From Bacteroidota bacterium (GTDB lineage Bacteria > Bacteroidota > Bacteroidia > CAILMK01 > JACPUW01), in NCBI GenBank assembly GCA_016192035.1, contig JACPUW010000026.1, forward strand, positions 16,779 through 80,778: a DNA stretch of 64,000 nt, read 5' to 3'. The translations under genes and the position numbers were made by a program. Shown in pieces: positions 38,184 through 48,032 of the stretch. The notes under the pieces are model-generated. The model was not told where the DNA came from. It made no database searches and saw only the letters and a list, made by a program, of their open reading frames with translations. Position 1 is the first letter of the stretch. Each line of letters starts with the position of its first letter.

Positions 38184-40322
38184 CTATTTCTTTGATCTAA
38201 TTATGGTTACAGTTCCCCTTTCTTCTTCCCATACCTCATTGACCAGCACCCTGACCACATACATATAGGTATCTTCGGCTACCAATTGTCCGCTATAGGC
38301 ACCGTCCCAGCGATTGTCGTAGTTTTTGGTACTGTAGATGATGTCGCCCCATTTATTGATTACAATGAGCTCATTTTCATATTTGGCTATATCGCGTACC
38401 ACAAAGTAGTCGTTAACCCCATCTCCATTCGGAGAAAAGAACTTAGGCACAATTACATAAGGTTTGCCACAGCGTTTGGTAATTACCGCTATGTCCAGGG
38501 TATCGGTAGTGCACTTGCCATCATTGCCCACTACCCTAAACACCTTCCGGGTGTTTACTTCATCCACTTTCACTATGATTTTGTCAGAAGATTCACCCGT
38601 ATTCCACCAAAAATTGGTGGTTCCGGTAGCGGCAAGGGTTACTTCGGTGCCCACACAAACTTCATATTCGGTCTTTTCCGCGCTGATTGTAGGTTTTGGG
38701 TTCACGGTTATGGTGAGTGAATCAATACCTGGGCAGCCTGTTCCGGACAATATGAGCCCATAAGTAGTGGTTGACAAAGGAAAAGCCTTTGGGTTTGGCG
38801 CGAAGGCATCGCTGAGCGTTTCGGAATTGCTCCATTGAAATATGCCGGTACCCGCAGCACTGAGCTGCACGGTGTCACCCTGGCAAATTTCCAAGTCAGG
38901 CCCTGCATCAACCGTGATGCTCTCAACCACACGTACCATAATGGTGTCATAATCGGGGCAGGAGTTCACATCTTCTATCTCCACAATAAATTCCGTATCG
39001 GAGCGTACAAAGGCAATTGGATCAGGTATATCCTCCCTATTTACGCTATCCTTTGGTTCCCAGCTATAAAACACCCCACCGCTTGCCTTGAACTGCACGG
39101 AATCGCCCTTGCAGAGCGTGGTATCATGGAAGGTAAGTTTCCCATCCGTTTGCCGCTTAATGTCCAATACCACCGAATCTATACCTGGACATTTTTCGCC
39201 CGCCGAAATGGTAGCCACATAAACCTTGACCGTTTCGGTTGGCTTGCACCAGGGGCTTACCACCTCATCATTGCTGAGAATGTGTGAAGGTGACCACTTA
39301 AAGAAGGTGCCTCCCCTTGCTTCTAATTGCAAACTATCACCCAGACAGAGGAAAGTGTCACTGGAAGGAATGCTTATTTCGGCAGGACGGGGAACGCCGA
39401 AATCAATAAAAACTTGGTCGGTCGATTTGCAGGAACCAATGCTCACTGCCACTTCATAAGTCTGGGCCTTAGTAGCTTTGAGCAGAGGGGTTGGAATATC
39501 GTATTTGGAAAGGATGTCGGCCCCAGAGGTAACGGCAGTCCAGAAATAGCTGGCACCGCCCGAGGCATTGAGCCTGACGCCCCTTCCTTGGCAAACTATG
39601 GTATCCCTTCCTGCATTGGCCACTACTTTGGGAAAATCCACGGTTAGCCGCGGACGATATTGTGGCACATCATAATCACTGCTGCAGAAGTGTACTTGGC
39701 GTTCGGTAGTTTCATCGGCCAATACGACCCTAAATCCGAAGTTGCTATCGGGGTATTCCAACCAAAAGCGCACCATATCGGTCATGTCTATGGTCACATC
39801 TTCGGTGGCTGTGGACGTGGCCGGCACCAGTATTCGGTGGGCGTTTCCGGTCATCTTGGTCACATTGGGCATTCTGAGAAAACCCGATGACACCGGCACT
39901 TGCCAACGGATGGTGTCCTCTGCCCAATCACCCGTTACACGCTCTATATAAAACGCGTTGTTGCCAGTGTTCAGGTGTTCATCACCGGCCAGCGCCGCCC
40001 TATAATAGTAGAGATCCAGTTTGGCCGAATTGGGCAGGGCGGTAGGATCCAATTTGCCAAAGGCAGAAAGGTCAAACTTAACAAACGACCTCATGAGCCG
40101 GGTAACACCTCCCAGTTGTTTGGCAGATGCGTAAATGTGCTTCGTTTCGGCCCTATTGGTGGTGTCACAGGGCACGGCGGGTACCCCACATAAGGGGTAA
40201 CGGTGGCAAACGGCGTCAATCCCATCGGTGGGGCCAGGCTGGGCCACATACACGCATTGCGCACTTACCCAATGGGTTAATACAAGGGATAACAGCAGGA
40301 AAATTGGGAGTTTTCTGGGCAT
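38184..40322 (-). CDS. Secreted adhesin-like protein with DNRLRE-like N-terminal region, repeated Ig-like domains and gliding-type CHU_C C-terminus
   Basis: MPRKLPIFLLLSLVLTHWVSAQ signal; RSFVKFDLSAFGKLDPTALPNSAKLDLYYY; C-terminus KFFSPNGDGVNDYFVVRDIAKYENELIVINKWGDIIYSTKNYDNRWDGAYSGQLVAEDTYMYVVRV. Confidence 0.87.
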   Translation of the reverse strand: MPRKLPIFLLLSLVLTHWVSAQCVYVAQPGPTDGIDAVCHRYPLCGVPAVPCDTTNRAETKHIYASAKQLGGVTRLMRSFVKFDLSAFGKLDPTALPNSAKLDLYYYRAALAGDEHLNTGNNAFYIERVTGDWAEDTIRWQVPVSSGFLRMPNVTKMTGNAHRILVPATSTATEDVTIDMTDMVRFWLEYPDSNFGFRVVLADETTERQVHFCSSDYDVPQYRPRLTVDFPKVVANAGRDTIVCQGRGVRLNASGGASYFWTAVTSGADILSKYDIPTPLLKATKAQTYEVAVSIGSCKSTDQVFIDFGVPRPAEISIPSSDTFLCLGDSLQLEARGGTFFKWSPSHILSNDEVVSPWCKPTETVKVYVATISAGEKCPGIDSVVLDIKRQTDGKLTFHDTTLCKGDSVQFKASGGVFYSWEPKDSVNREDIPDPIAFVRSDTEFIVEIEDVNSCPDYDTIMVRVVESITVDAGPDLEICQGDTVQLSAAGTGIFQWSNSETLSDAFAPNPKAFPLSTTTYGLILSGTGCPGIDSLTITVNPKPTISAEKTEYEVCVGTEVTLAATGTTNFWWNTGESSDKIIVKVDEVNTRKVFRVVGNDGKCTTDTLDIAVITKRCGKPYVIVPKFFSPNGDGVNDYFVVRDIAKYENELIVINKWGDIIYSTKNYDNRWDGAYSGQLVAEDTYMYVVRVLVNEVWEEERGTVTIIRSKK

Positions 40323-40493
40323 CGTAGCAAGAAATTTAGAGTTTTCAATATCCGTTAAGGGGAAATCGAAGGTCAATATTAGGTCATTTACTTAAATGTT
40401 AAGCCTATGGTTAGCTTTTATATGATATGCCAAGCATAAAGCCGAGTACGTACAAAAGTAGGGTTTGACCCTATTCATGCCGTTGCCTCACCA

Positions 40494-40549
40494 TTTGAAA
40501 TCGCCCTAAACCTTCCTGCAATACCTTTGTTGTTTGAAATCGGTCTAAA
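40494..40549. promoter_or_regulatory. Candidate suf operator/promoter: two near-identical 17-mers (TTTGAAATCGCCCTAAA, TTTGAAATCGGTCTAAA) flanking a TACCTTTG -7-like element (40522-40529)
   Basis: Direct repeats at 40494-40510 and 40533-40549, differing at 2 of 17 positions, 39 bp apart, about 135 bp upstream of sufB. Confidence 0.5.
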
Positions 40550-40683
40550 TAACGCAATCAAAAGGATTTGGCAATTGATGTAACAACCCGTTTCGGCAAG
40601 GCAGAAATGGCCTTTGTGGCAGCCTTGCAGATGGGCCAAACCCGGGATTATGACCGATTTATACTTTGAATCAAATTGTTAGC

Positions 40684-42132
40684 ATGAACGGCCAAGAAGA
40701 AGATTTGCTAAGTGAAATCACCGGTTCTGACTATAAATATGGTTTTACCACCAACATAGAACAGGAATTTGCCCCTATAGGGCTGGATGAGAGTACCATA
40801 CATTTTATTTCTCAAAAAAAAAATGAACCTGAATGGATGCTCCAATGGCGGCTGAACGCATTTGCCAAGTGGAAAAAAATGCAGGAGCCCGAATGGGCTA
40901 ATGTTCAGTATCCCAGGGTGGACTATCAATCCATTTCATACTATGCCGCGCCCAAGAAAAAGGATAAGCTCCAGTCGCTTGACGAAGTGGACCCCACCTT
41001 GATAGATACCTTCAACAAATTGGGTATCCCCCTTGAAGAGCAAAAAATCTTGGCAGGCGTAGCCGTGGATGCCGTAATTGACTCAGTATCCATAAAAACA
41101 ACATTTAAGGAAAAATTGGCGGAGGCAGGTGTCATCTTTTGCGCCATAAGTGAGGCCATTCGCGAACACCCCGAATTAATCAAGAAATACCTGGGCATGG
41201 TGGTGCCGGCAAACGACAACTTCTTTGCTTCGCTCAACTCAGCGGTTTTTAGTGATGGGTCTTTTGTGTATGTGCCAAAAAATACCCGCTGCCCTATGGA
41301 GCTGAGCACCTATTTTAGGATCAATGCCCAAAACACAGGCCAGTTTGAGCGCACACTCATCATAGCCGACGAAGGGGCATACGTAAGCTACCTGGAAGGG
41401 TGTACTGCACCCATGCGCGATGAAAACCAGCTGCATGCCGCGGTGGTTGAGCTCGTGGCACTTAAAGATGCCGAGATAAAATATAGCACTGTACAAAACT
41501 GGTACCCAGGCGATAAGAATGGAAAGGGTGGGATTTACAATTTTGTTACCAAGCGGGGAATTTGTAAAGGTGCCAATTCAAAAATATCCTGGACCCAAGT
41601 AGAAACCGGCTCGGCCATTACTTGGAAATATCCATCTGTGCTGCTCACCGGTGACAATTCCATAGGCGAATTCTATTCGGTAGCCGTGACCAATCACCAC
41701 CAGCAGGCCGACACCGGCACCAAAATGATACACGTGGGCCGCAATACCAAGAGCCGTATTGTATCCAAGGGCATTTCGGCGGGTAAAAGCCAGAATTCTT
41801 ACCGGGGACTGGTAAAGGTGATGAACCGGGCTGACGGAGCCAGAAATTACTCCCAGTGCGACTCCCTCCTCATAGGCGATGCCTGTGGCGCCCACACGTT
41901 TCCCTACCTGGAAATTGACAACCAAACCGCCAATATAGAGCATGAAGCCAGCACCAGCAAGATAGGTGAAGACATACTCTTCTACTGCAATCAGCGCGGA
42001 ATAGACAACGAAGAAGCCACTGCCATGATCGTAAATGGTTTTAGCCGCGAAGTGCTCGACATGCTCCCCATGGAGTTTGCCGTGGAAGCCAAAAAACTAC
42101 TGGCCATTAGCCTGGAAGGCAGTGTTGGATAA
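40684..42132 (+). CDS. sufB: Fe-S cluster assembly protein SufB
   Basis: [90 protein letters not shown]. Confidence 0.96.
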   Translation: MNGQEEDLLSEITGSDYKYGFTTNIEQEFAPIGLDESTIHFISQKKNEPEWMLQWRLNAFAKWKKMQEPEWANVQYPRVDYQSISYYAAPKKKDKLQSLDEVDPTLIDTFNKLGIPLEEQKILAGVAVDAVIDSVSIKTTFKEKLAEAGVIFCAISEAIREHPELIKKYLGMVVPANDNFFASLNSAVFSDGSFVYVPKNTRCPMELSTYFRINAQNTGQFERTLIIADEGAYVSYLEGCTAPMRDENQLHAAVVELVALKDAEIKYSTVQNWYPGDKNGKGGIYNFVTKRGICKGANSKISWTQVETGSAITWKYPSVLLTGDNSIGEFYSVAVTNHHQQADTGTKMIHVGRNTKSRIVSKGISAGKSQNSYRGLVKVMNRADGARNYSQCDSLLIGDACGAHTFPYLEIDNQTANIEHEASTSKIGEDILFYCNQRGIDNEEATAMIVNGFSREVLDMLPMEFAVEAKKLLAISLEGSVG

Positions 42133-42174
42133 CCTAAATAAATATGCACCAATAACCTACAAGCTAGATTAGAC

Positions 42175-42930
42175 ATGCTACAAATACAAAACCTTCACGC
42201 ATCGGTACAGGGCAATGAAATACTAAAAGGGATAAACCTAGAGATCAAACCCGGCGAGGTACACGCCATCATGGGCCCCAATGGTTCGGGAAAAAGCACC
42301 TTAGCCTCTGTTTTGGCCGGCCGCAATGATTACGAGGTGGGCACTGGCTCGGTGCGGTACATGGGCAAAGACCTCTTGGACATGGACATTGAAACCCGCT
42401 CACGCGAAGGCATTTTCCTCGCTTTTCAGTATCCGGTGGAAATACCCGGCGTTTCAAACACCAACTTTATGAAAGCCTGTGTAAGCGCCCATAGGAAACA
42501 CCTAGGCCTGGAAGCCCTTAAACCCAACGAATTCCTTAAAATGATCCGCGAAAAGGCAGCCTTGGTGGACCTAGATCCCAAATTCCTGCACCGATCAGTA
42601 AATGAAGGTTTTTCGGGCGGAGAGAAAAAACGCAACGAAATTTTCCAAATGGCCATGCTCAATCCCAAGTTGGCCATCATGGACGAAACAGATTCAGGCC
42701 TTGACATAGATGCACTCAAAGTGGTGGCCCGTGGCGTAAACGCGCTTAGGAATTCGGATAATGCCTTCTTGGTCATTACCCACTACCAGCGCCTGCTTGA
42801 GTACATAGTGCCCGACTATGTGCATGTGCTCTACAATGGGCGCATGGTAAAAACCGGGGGCAAGGAGCTGGCCCTGGAACTGGAAGAAAAAGGATATGAC
42901 TGGATCAAAGAACCCCAAACAGCGGTGTAA
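42175..42930 (+). CDS. sufC: Fe-S cluster assembly ATPase SufC
   Basis: IMGPNGSGKSTLASVLAGR, GIFLAFQYPVEIPGVSNTNFMK, EGFSGGEKKRNEIFQMAMLNPKLAIMDETDSGLDIDAL. Confidence 0.97.
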   Translation: MLQIQNLHASVQGNEILKGINLEIKPGEVHAIMGPNGSGKSTLASVLAGRNDYEVGTGSVRYMGKDLLDMDIETRSREGIFLAFQYPVEIPGVSNTNFMKACVSAHRKHLGLEALKPNEFLKMIREKAALVDLDPKFLHRSVNEGFSGGEKKRNEIFQMAMLNPKLAIMDETDSGLDIDALKVVARGVNALRNSDNAFLVITHYQRLLEYIVPDYVHVLYNGRMVKTGGKELALELEEKGYDWIKEPQTAV

Positions 42931-42933
42931 GCC

Positions 42934-44220
42934 ATGGACCTGTTGCCAGAAAACTACAAGGAGCTCTTGCTCCACTACATAGACAATTGGACAGCCTGTC
43001 ATACGGCACCAGCTTACCTACAAAACCTGCGCGCACAGGCCAAAGGCGCCATTCAGGGCCTGTCATTCCCCACCCGCAAAATGGAAGAGTGGAAATACAC
43101 CACCCTTGACCGCGCCATTGGACACCAACCACTGCCACCCGACCCTCTCACCGGCATAGACCCCGATTGGCTTGAACAGTATGCATTGCCCGGATTGGAG
43201 GCCACCAGGCTAGTGTGCATAAACGGCGAAATACTCTACCACGACCCCCTGCCAAAAGGGGTACGGCTGGAGAGATTGGAACAATGGCCCAGCCATTTAC
43301 CTGAGCCCGTACCACAGCCGCATGATATTTTTGAACAAATCCATACGGCACTTCTCAGCAGCCACTGGGTGCTGGGTGTGGCTCCCGGAGTTAGCGTAGA
43401 AAAGCCCATACACTGTATAAACCTTATAGACAACCGGCTAAAAAACGTGCTATGCCAGCATGGCCTACTCATGCAGTTTGGCGCTGGCGCACAATGCAAC
43501 TTACTGGAAACCCAACACTGTCTGGGCAAGCACTCGGCACTTAATAATTCATTGATGCAGCTGCAATTAGCCCCCAACAGTGTGGTAGGTCATGTGCAGA
43601 TTCAACAAGGCCATGCCTACCAGTCAACTGTGCAGCGCACACATGTGTATCAAGCGGGTGGCAGTACGTATTCCAATTACTTATTCAGCCTTTCGGGTCA
43701 AATCATCCGCAACAACCTGCACCTCTCCTTGCAGGGCGAACATACCGAGGCCAACCTTTATGGCCTATATCTGGCCAAGGACCATACCCATATAGACAAC
43801 CACACCCTGGTGGACCACCAAGTGCCCAACTGCCAGAGCAACCAATTGTACAAAGGGGTACTTGCCGGAAACGCCACCGGTGTATTCAATGGCAAGATCT
43901 ATGTAAGGCCACAAGCCCAAAAAACCAATGCTTACCAACAGAATAGGAACCTGTTGCTGAGCGAAAAGGCTACCATGAACACAAAGCCTCAATTGGAGAT
44001 TTGGGCTGATGACGTAAAGTGCAGCCACGGCTGCACGATAGGACAACTAGATGAAGGCCAATTATTTTACCTACAGGCACGGGGCATAGGCCCAGAGGCA
44101 TCAAAGGCCATGATGGTGTATGCCTTTGCCAGTGAGATAGTAGAAAAGGTGAAAAATGCCCAGGTGCGCGATTATTTGTTGGGAATCATTGCCAATCAAT
44201 TGAATTTTTCCATTGACTAG
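42934..44220 (+). CDS. sufD: Fe-S cluster assembly protein SufD
   Basis: FPTRKMEEWKYTTLDRAIG; VFNGKIYVRPQAQKTNAYQQNRNLLLSEKATMNTKPQLEIWADDVKCSHGCTIGQLDEGQLFYLQARGI. Confidence 0.95.
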   Translation: MDLLPENYKELLLHYIDNWTACHTAPAYLQNLRAQAKGAIQGLSFPTRKMEEWKYTTLDRAIGHQPLPPDPLTGIDPDWLEQYALPGLEATRLVCINGEILYHDPLPKGVRLERLEQWPSHLPEPVPQPHDIFEQIHTALLSSHWVLGVAPGVSVEKPIHCINLIDNRLKNVLCQHGLLMQFGAGAQCNLLETQHCLGKHSALNNSLMQLQLAPNSVVGHVQIQQGHAYQSTVQRTHVYQAGGSTYSNYLFSLSGQIIRNNLHLSLQGEHTEANLYGLYLAKDHTHIDNHTLVDHQVPNCQSNQLYKGVLAGNATGVFNGKIYVRPQAQKTNAYQQNRNLLLSEKATMNTKPQLEIWADDVKCSHGCTIGQLDEGQLFYLQARGIGPEASKAMMVYAFASEIVEKVKNAQVRDYLLGIIANQLNFSID

Positions 44221-45454
44221 CACCACCGCCATATCCCCACTCCATGTAGGCCATATTCGCAGCCAGATACCCATTCTGAGCCGGGAAATAAAGGGCAAAC
44301 CCCTGGTATATCTGGACAATGCGGCCACTACCCAGAAACCACAGTGCGTGGTAGATGCCCTGTGCCATTATTACCTTCAGGCCAATGCAAACGTGCACAG
44401 GGGCATACATACCCTTAGCGAAGAAGCCACCCATGCCATGGAACAAAGCCGGCATTTCTTGGCCGACTACCTGGGGGCATTACCTGAAGAAATCATTTTT
44501 ACCAAAGGCACTACCGAAGCCATAAACCTGGTAGCCAGCAGTCTGGCCAAAGGCAAATGGTTCAGGCCAGGTGGACAAATACTGCTAAGCTACCTAGAAC
44601 ACCATGCCAACATAGTACCGTGGCAGATGGTAGCCGAACAACATGGCTTGGAGATTAAGGTCATTCCCGTGACAGACCAAGGCGAGTTGGACTTGGCTGC
44701 CTGCCGGGCACTCATAAGCCCCAATACCCAGATGGTGGCACTGGGCCATACATCAAATGCCCTGGGCACCGTAAACCCAGTGCGTGAAATTGTGGCCTGG
44801 GCCAGGGAAGTGGGTGCGCTTAGCCTGGTGGATGGCGCACAAGCCATGGGGCACACCAGGGTTAACATGACCCAGCTGGGTGCTGACTTTTTTGCTTTCT
44901 CGGCCCATAAGGCCTTTGGCCCCACCGGTGTAGGTGTGCTATATGGGCGCGCCAACTTGCTTGACCGCATGCCGCCATACCAGGGCGGTGGGGAGATGAT
45001 AACCGAGGTAAGGTTTGAAAAAACTACCTATAACACGCTGCCTTTCAAGTTTGAAGCAGGCACACCCCACATATCCGGAAACATAGTGGCAGCAGAGGCC
45101 GTCAAGTGGTTTACCGCACATGCGCCAGAGGCGGTAGCCCAGCATGAACAGCAGCTGTTGCAGCGCGCTACCCACCGCTTGGAAGCCATTGATGGGCTAC
45201 GTATCATAGGCCAAGCCAAGCACAAAGCCCCTGTGGTATCATTTGTGGTAGAAGGCGTACACCATCATGACCTGGCCATAATGCTTGATATAGAAGGTAT
45301 AGCGGTAAGAACTGGTCACCACTGCACCCAGCCGCTCATGGAGCGGTTTGGCATCACGGGCACCACACGCGCCTCATTTTCACTCTACAACACGCTGGAT
45401 GAAGTGGATTTCTTTGCCGATATGCTAAAAAGGGCCATCAACAAACTGCGCTAA
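44213..45454 (+). CDS. sufS: Cysteine desulfurase SufS (TTG start in the track)
   Basis: LVYLDNAATTQKP, VHRGIHTLSEEAT, FSAHKAFGPTGVGVLYG, VRTGHHCTQPLMERF. Confidence 0.96.
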   Translation: MTSTTAISPLHVGHIRSQIPILSREIKGKPLVYLDNAATTQKPQCVVDALCHYYLQANANVHRGIHTLSEEATHAMEQSRHFLADYLGALPEEIIFTKGTTEAINLVASSLAKGKWFRPGGQILLSYLEHHANIVPWQMVAEQHGLEIKVIPVTDQGELDLAACRALISPNTQMVALGHTSNALGTVNPVREIVAWAREVGALSLVDGAQAMGHTRVNMTQLGADFFAFSAHKAFGPTGVGVLYGRANLLDRMPPYQGGGEMITEVRFEKTTYNTLPFKFEAGTPHISGNIVAAEAVKWFTAHAPEAVAQHEQQLLQRATHRLEAIDGLRIIGQAKHKAPVVSFVVEGVHHHDLAIMLDIEGIAVRTGHHCTQPLMERFGITGTTRASFSLYNTLDEVDFFADMLKRAINKLR

Positions 45455-45883
45455 ATGACCATACCAGAAGTTCAAGAAGAAATAGTTCAGGAGTTTGCCA
45501 TGTTTGACGACTGGGCACAGAAATACGAGTACCTCATAGAATGCGGCAAACACCTGGGCAACATAGACCCACGGTACAAATCCCAGGAATTTTTGGTAAG
45601 GGGTTGCCAGTCTCAAGTATGGCTATATGCCTCTTACATAGACGGAAAAGTGAATTACCAAGTGGACAGCGATGCAATAATAGTTAAAGGATTGGCTGCC
45701 TTAGTAATGCGCGTTTATAATCACCGCAGCCCAGATGAAATCTTAGACCATCCGCCCACCTTTATCGAAAAGATTGGTATGCAGGCCCACTTGTCGCCCA
45801 CCCGCTCCAATGGGCTCCTCTCTATGGTGAAACACGTACAATCATTTGCCCTGGCATTCAAAACCAAATACAGCCAACCATGA
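45455..45883 (+). CDS. sufE: Sulfur acceptor protein SufE
   Basis: EFAMFDDWAQKYEYLIECGKHL, VRGCQSQVWL, LSPTRSNGLLSMV. Confidence 0.94.
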   Translation: MTIPEVQEEIVQEFAMFDDWAQKYEYLIECGKHLGNIDPRYKSQEFLVRGCQSQVWLYASYIDGKVNYQVDSDAIIVKGLAALVMRVYNHRSPDEILDHPPTFIEKIGMQAHLSPTRSNGLLSMVKHVQSFALAFKTKYSQP

Positions 45884-46221
45884 ACCACGAAACTGAACAC
45901 CTTCCTGAGCGCCTTGAGGAAATGCTAAGGGAAAAGGTGGTTGACGTACTCCATACCGTCTTTGACCCTGAAATTCCTGTGGACATTTATGAACTGGGCC
46001 TGATATATAAAATTGATATTATGCCCATTAACAATGTTTTGATTGAAATGACCCTCACCTCGCCCATGTGCCCGGTGGCTGAGTCGCTGCCGCAAGAGGT
46101 AAAGGATAAAGTGATTGAAATACCGGAAGTAAATGATGTGCAGGTAGAGGTGGTGTTTGACCCACCCTGGACCCAAGACATGATGACCGAAGTAGCCCGC
46201 CTAGAACTCGGGTTTATGTAA
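45880..46221 (+). CDS. SUF-associated DUF59/MIP18-family protein (SufT-like)
   Basis: VFDPEIPVDIYELGLIYKIDI, TLTSPMCPVAESLPQEV, VEVVFDPPWTQDMM. ATGA overlap with sufE. Confidence 0.9.
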   Translation: MNHETEHLPERLEEMLREKVVDVLHTVFDPEIPVDIYELGLIYKIDIMPINNVLIEMTLTSPMCPVAESLPQEVKDKVIEIPEVNDVQVEVVFDPPWTQDMMTEVARLELGFM

Positions 46222-46226
46222 TCCAT

Positions 46227-46234
46227 TAATTTTG
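46227..46234 (+). promoter_or_regulatory. Bacteroidota -7-like element (TAATTTTG) upstream of the bacilliredoxin gene
   Basis: Exact match to TAnnTTTG, 42 bp before the start codon; no convincing -33 box. Confidence 0.45.
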
Positions 46235-46275
46235 CATTTAACTATTTATCAACAACATATAAAGAACCACCACAC

Positions 46276-46692
46276 ATGTACCCAGCACAAATAGTACTGC
46301 CCATGAAAGCCGACCTCACCGAGGCGGGTTTTGAAGACATCACCACTGCCGAGGCTGCGGCCGAGGCCATAGAAAACACGGAAGGCACCCTGCTCATGGT
46401 TATCAATTCGGTATGCGGATGTGCCGCCGGTATGGCAAGGCCAGGAGTAAAAGCCTCACTCAAGGCCCCAAAAACCCCCAACAGGCTCTGCACGGTTTTC
46501 GCGGGATACGACAACGATGCGGTAAAAAAGGTACGGGAATACCTCCTTCCCTACCCGCCCTCCTCGCCCTCCATTGCATTGTTTAAGGACGGGGAGTTGG
46601 TACACATGCTCGAACGCCACAATATAGAAGGCTATCCGGCCGATGCCATAGCGCAAAACCTGATGGCTGCCTACGCTGCCCATTGCGGTTAA
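46276..46692 (+). CDS. BrxA/BrxB-family bacilliredoxin
   Basis: MYPAQIVLPMKADLTEAGFEDI, LMVINSVCGCAAGMARPGV, MLERHNIEG. Confidence 0.92.
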   Translation: MYPAQIVLPMKADLTEAGFEDITTAEAAAEAIENTEGTLLMVINSVCGCAAGMARPGVKASLKAPKTPNRLCTVFAGYDNDAVKKVREYLLPYPPSSPSIALFKDGELVHMLERHNIEGYPADAIAQNLMAAYAAHCG

Positions 46693-46775
46693 GCCGGCAT
46701 ACCATGCCATAGCCCACCTACTTTGATAAGTGGGGCCAAGCTGCCTGTGAGCCAAACTCCCACAGTTGGCATTCA

Positions 46776-46783
46776 TACCTTTG
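46776..46783 (+). promoter_or_regulatory. Bacteroidota -7-like element (TACCTTTG) upstream of the ferredoxin-type reductase gene
   Basis: Exact match to TAnnTTTG, 46 bp before the start codon at 46829. Confidence 0.4.
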
Positions 46784-46828
46784 TGCCCCGCTTCACCTAT
46801 TCCCATAGTTTTTTATCAATTCCACCGT

Positions 46829-47899
46829 ATGCCTGAATTTCATACCCTTGTAGTTAAAGACCTGGTCAATGAAACCAGCGATGCCGTATCGGTACACTTT
46901 GACATACCACTTGACATACAGGACAAATACCGCTACAAGCCCGGACAATACCTTACCCTGAAGCTTACCCTTGATGGCGAGGAGCTGCGGAGGGCCTATT
47001 CGCTGTGCAGCAGTCCCTATGTGGATTCTACACCGGCCATTGCCGTAAAAAAGGTGGCCGGTGGGCGCATGTCAAACTACATCAACGAACAGCTAAGGAT
47101 AGGCGATAAGGTGGAGGTAATGACCCCTTTAGGAAATTTCACCACCGAGCTTAACGAGTTTTACTCCAGGCACTTTGTATTATTTGCCGGGGGCAGCGGC
47201 ATTACCCCCATCTTCTCCATAATGAAGTCAGTGCTACACGCCGAACCCACCAGCCGGGTGAGCTTGGTGTATGGCAACAAAGACCAGGAATCAATCATCT
47301 TTCGCGATGAGATTTACGCCCTTGAAGGCCAGTTTGCTGACCGCTGCCAGGTAGTCCACTGTCTTGAAAATCCACCCACGGGCTGGAACGGCGCTTCTGG
47401 AAAACTCACCCCGGAGACAGCAAAGGAACTTCTGCATTCGCTGGAATGCAATGTAAAACAGGCCATTCATTTTATCTGCGGCCCCACACCCATGATGGCC
47501 AATGTGCGCCAAGCACTGGAGCAAATAGGCGTATCCAAGGATTCCATTCACATAGAATACTTTACCGCAAAATCTGAAGGATTGTCGGTGCCGCCCCCGC
47601 CGCCGGAGGCTGCCACATTTAGCGGAAAGGCAGCGGTAACGGTAGAGCTGCACGGCGACACCTACCACATACAAGTGGACCAAAAAGAAACCATACTGGG
47701 CGCAGGTCTGGAGGCCGGTATAGACCCACCTTTTGCCTGCCAAATGGGCATTTGTACCACCTGCCGGGCAAAGCTTTTGGAGGGTACCGTGCACATGGAT
47801 GAGACCGAGGGCCTCACCAATGACGAGCTGGACCAAAACTACATACTCACCTGCCAGGCCCACCCCAGGAGCCCCGTAATAAAAGTGCGGTACGAATAG
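46829..47899 (+). CDS. FNR-type oxidoreductase with C-terminal 2Fe-2S ferredoxin domain (PaaE-like)
   Basis: KPGQYLTLKLTLDGEELRRAYSLCSSP, GGSGITPIFSIMKSVL, FACQMGICTTCRAKLLEGTV...LTCQAHP. Confidence 0.9.
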   Translation: MPEFHTLVVKDLVNETSDAVSVHFDIPLDIQDKYRYKPGQYLTLKLTLDGEELRRAYSLCSSPYVDSTPAIAVKKVAGGRMSNYINEQLRIGDKVEVMTPLGNFTTELNEFYSRHFVLFAGGSGITPIFSIMKSVLHAEPTSRVSLVYGNKDQESIIFRDEIYALEGQFADRCQVVHCLENPPTGWNGASGKLTPETAKELLHSLECNVKQAIHFICGPTPMMANVRQALEQIGVSKDSIHIEYFTAKSEGLSVPPPPPEAATFSGKAAVTVELHGDTYHIQVDQKETILGAGLEAGIDPPFACQMGICTTCRAKLLEGTVHMDETEGLTNDELDQNYILTCQAHPRSPVIKVRYE

Positions 47900-48032
47900 C
47901 GGATCCTGCGACCTTTTACCCGCATTTCATACTTAAGTAGGTGGTATAACCCTAATACTTACGGTGATTACCGTAGGATTGGCTGCAACTGCCTACCTTA
48001 ATCTTGCCCCTTCATTCTTTAAAACAAGCACC

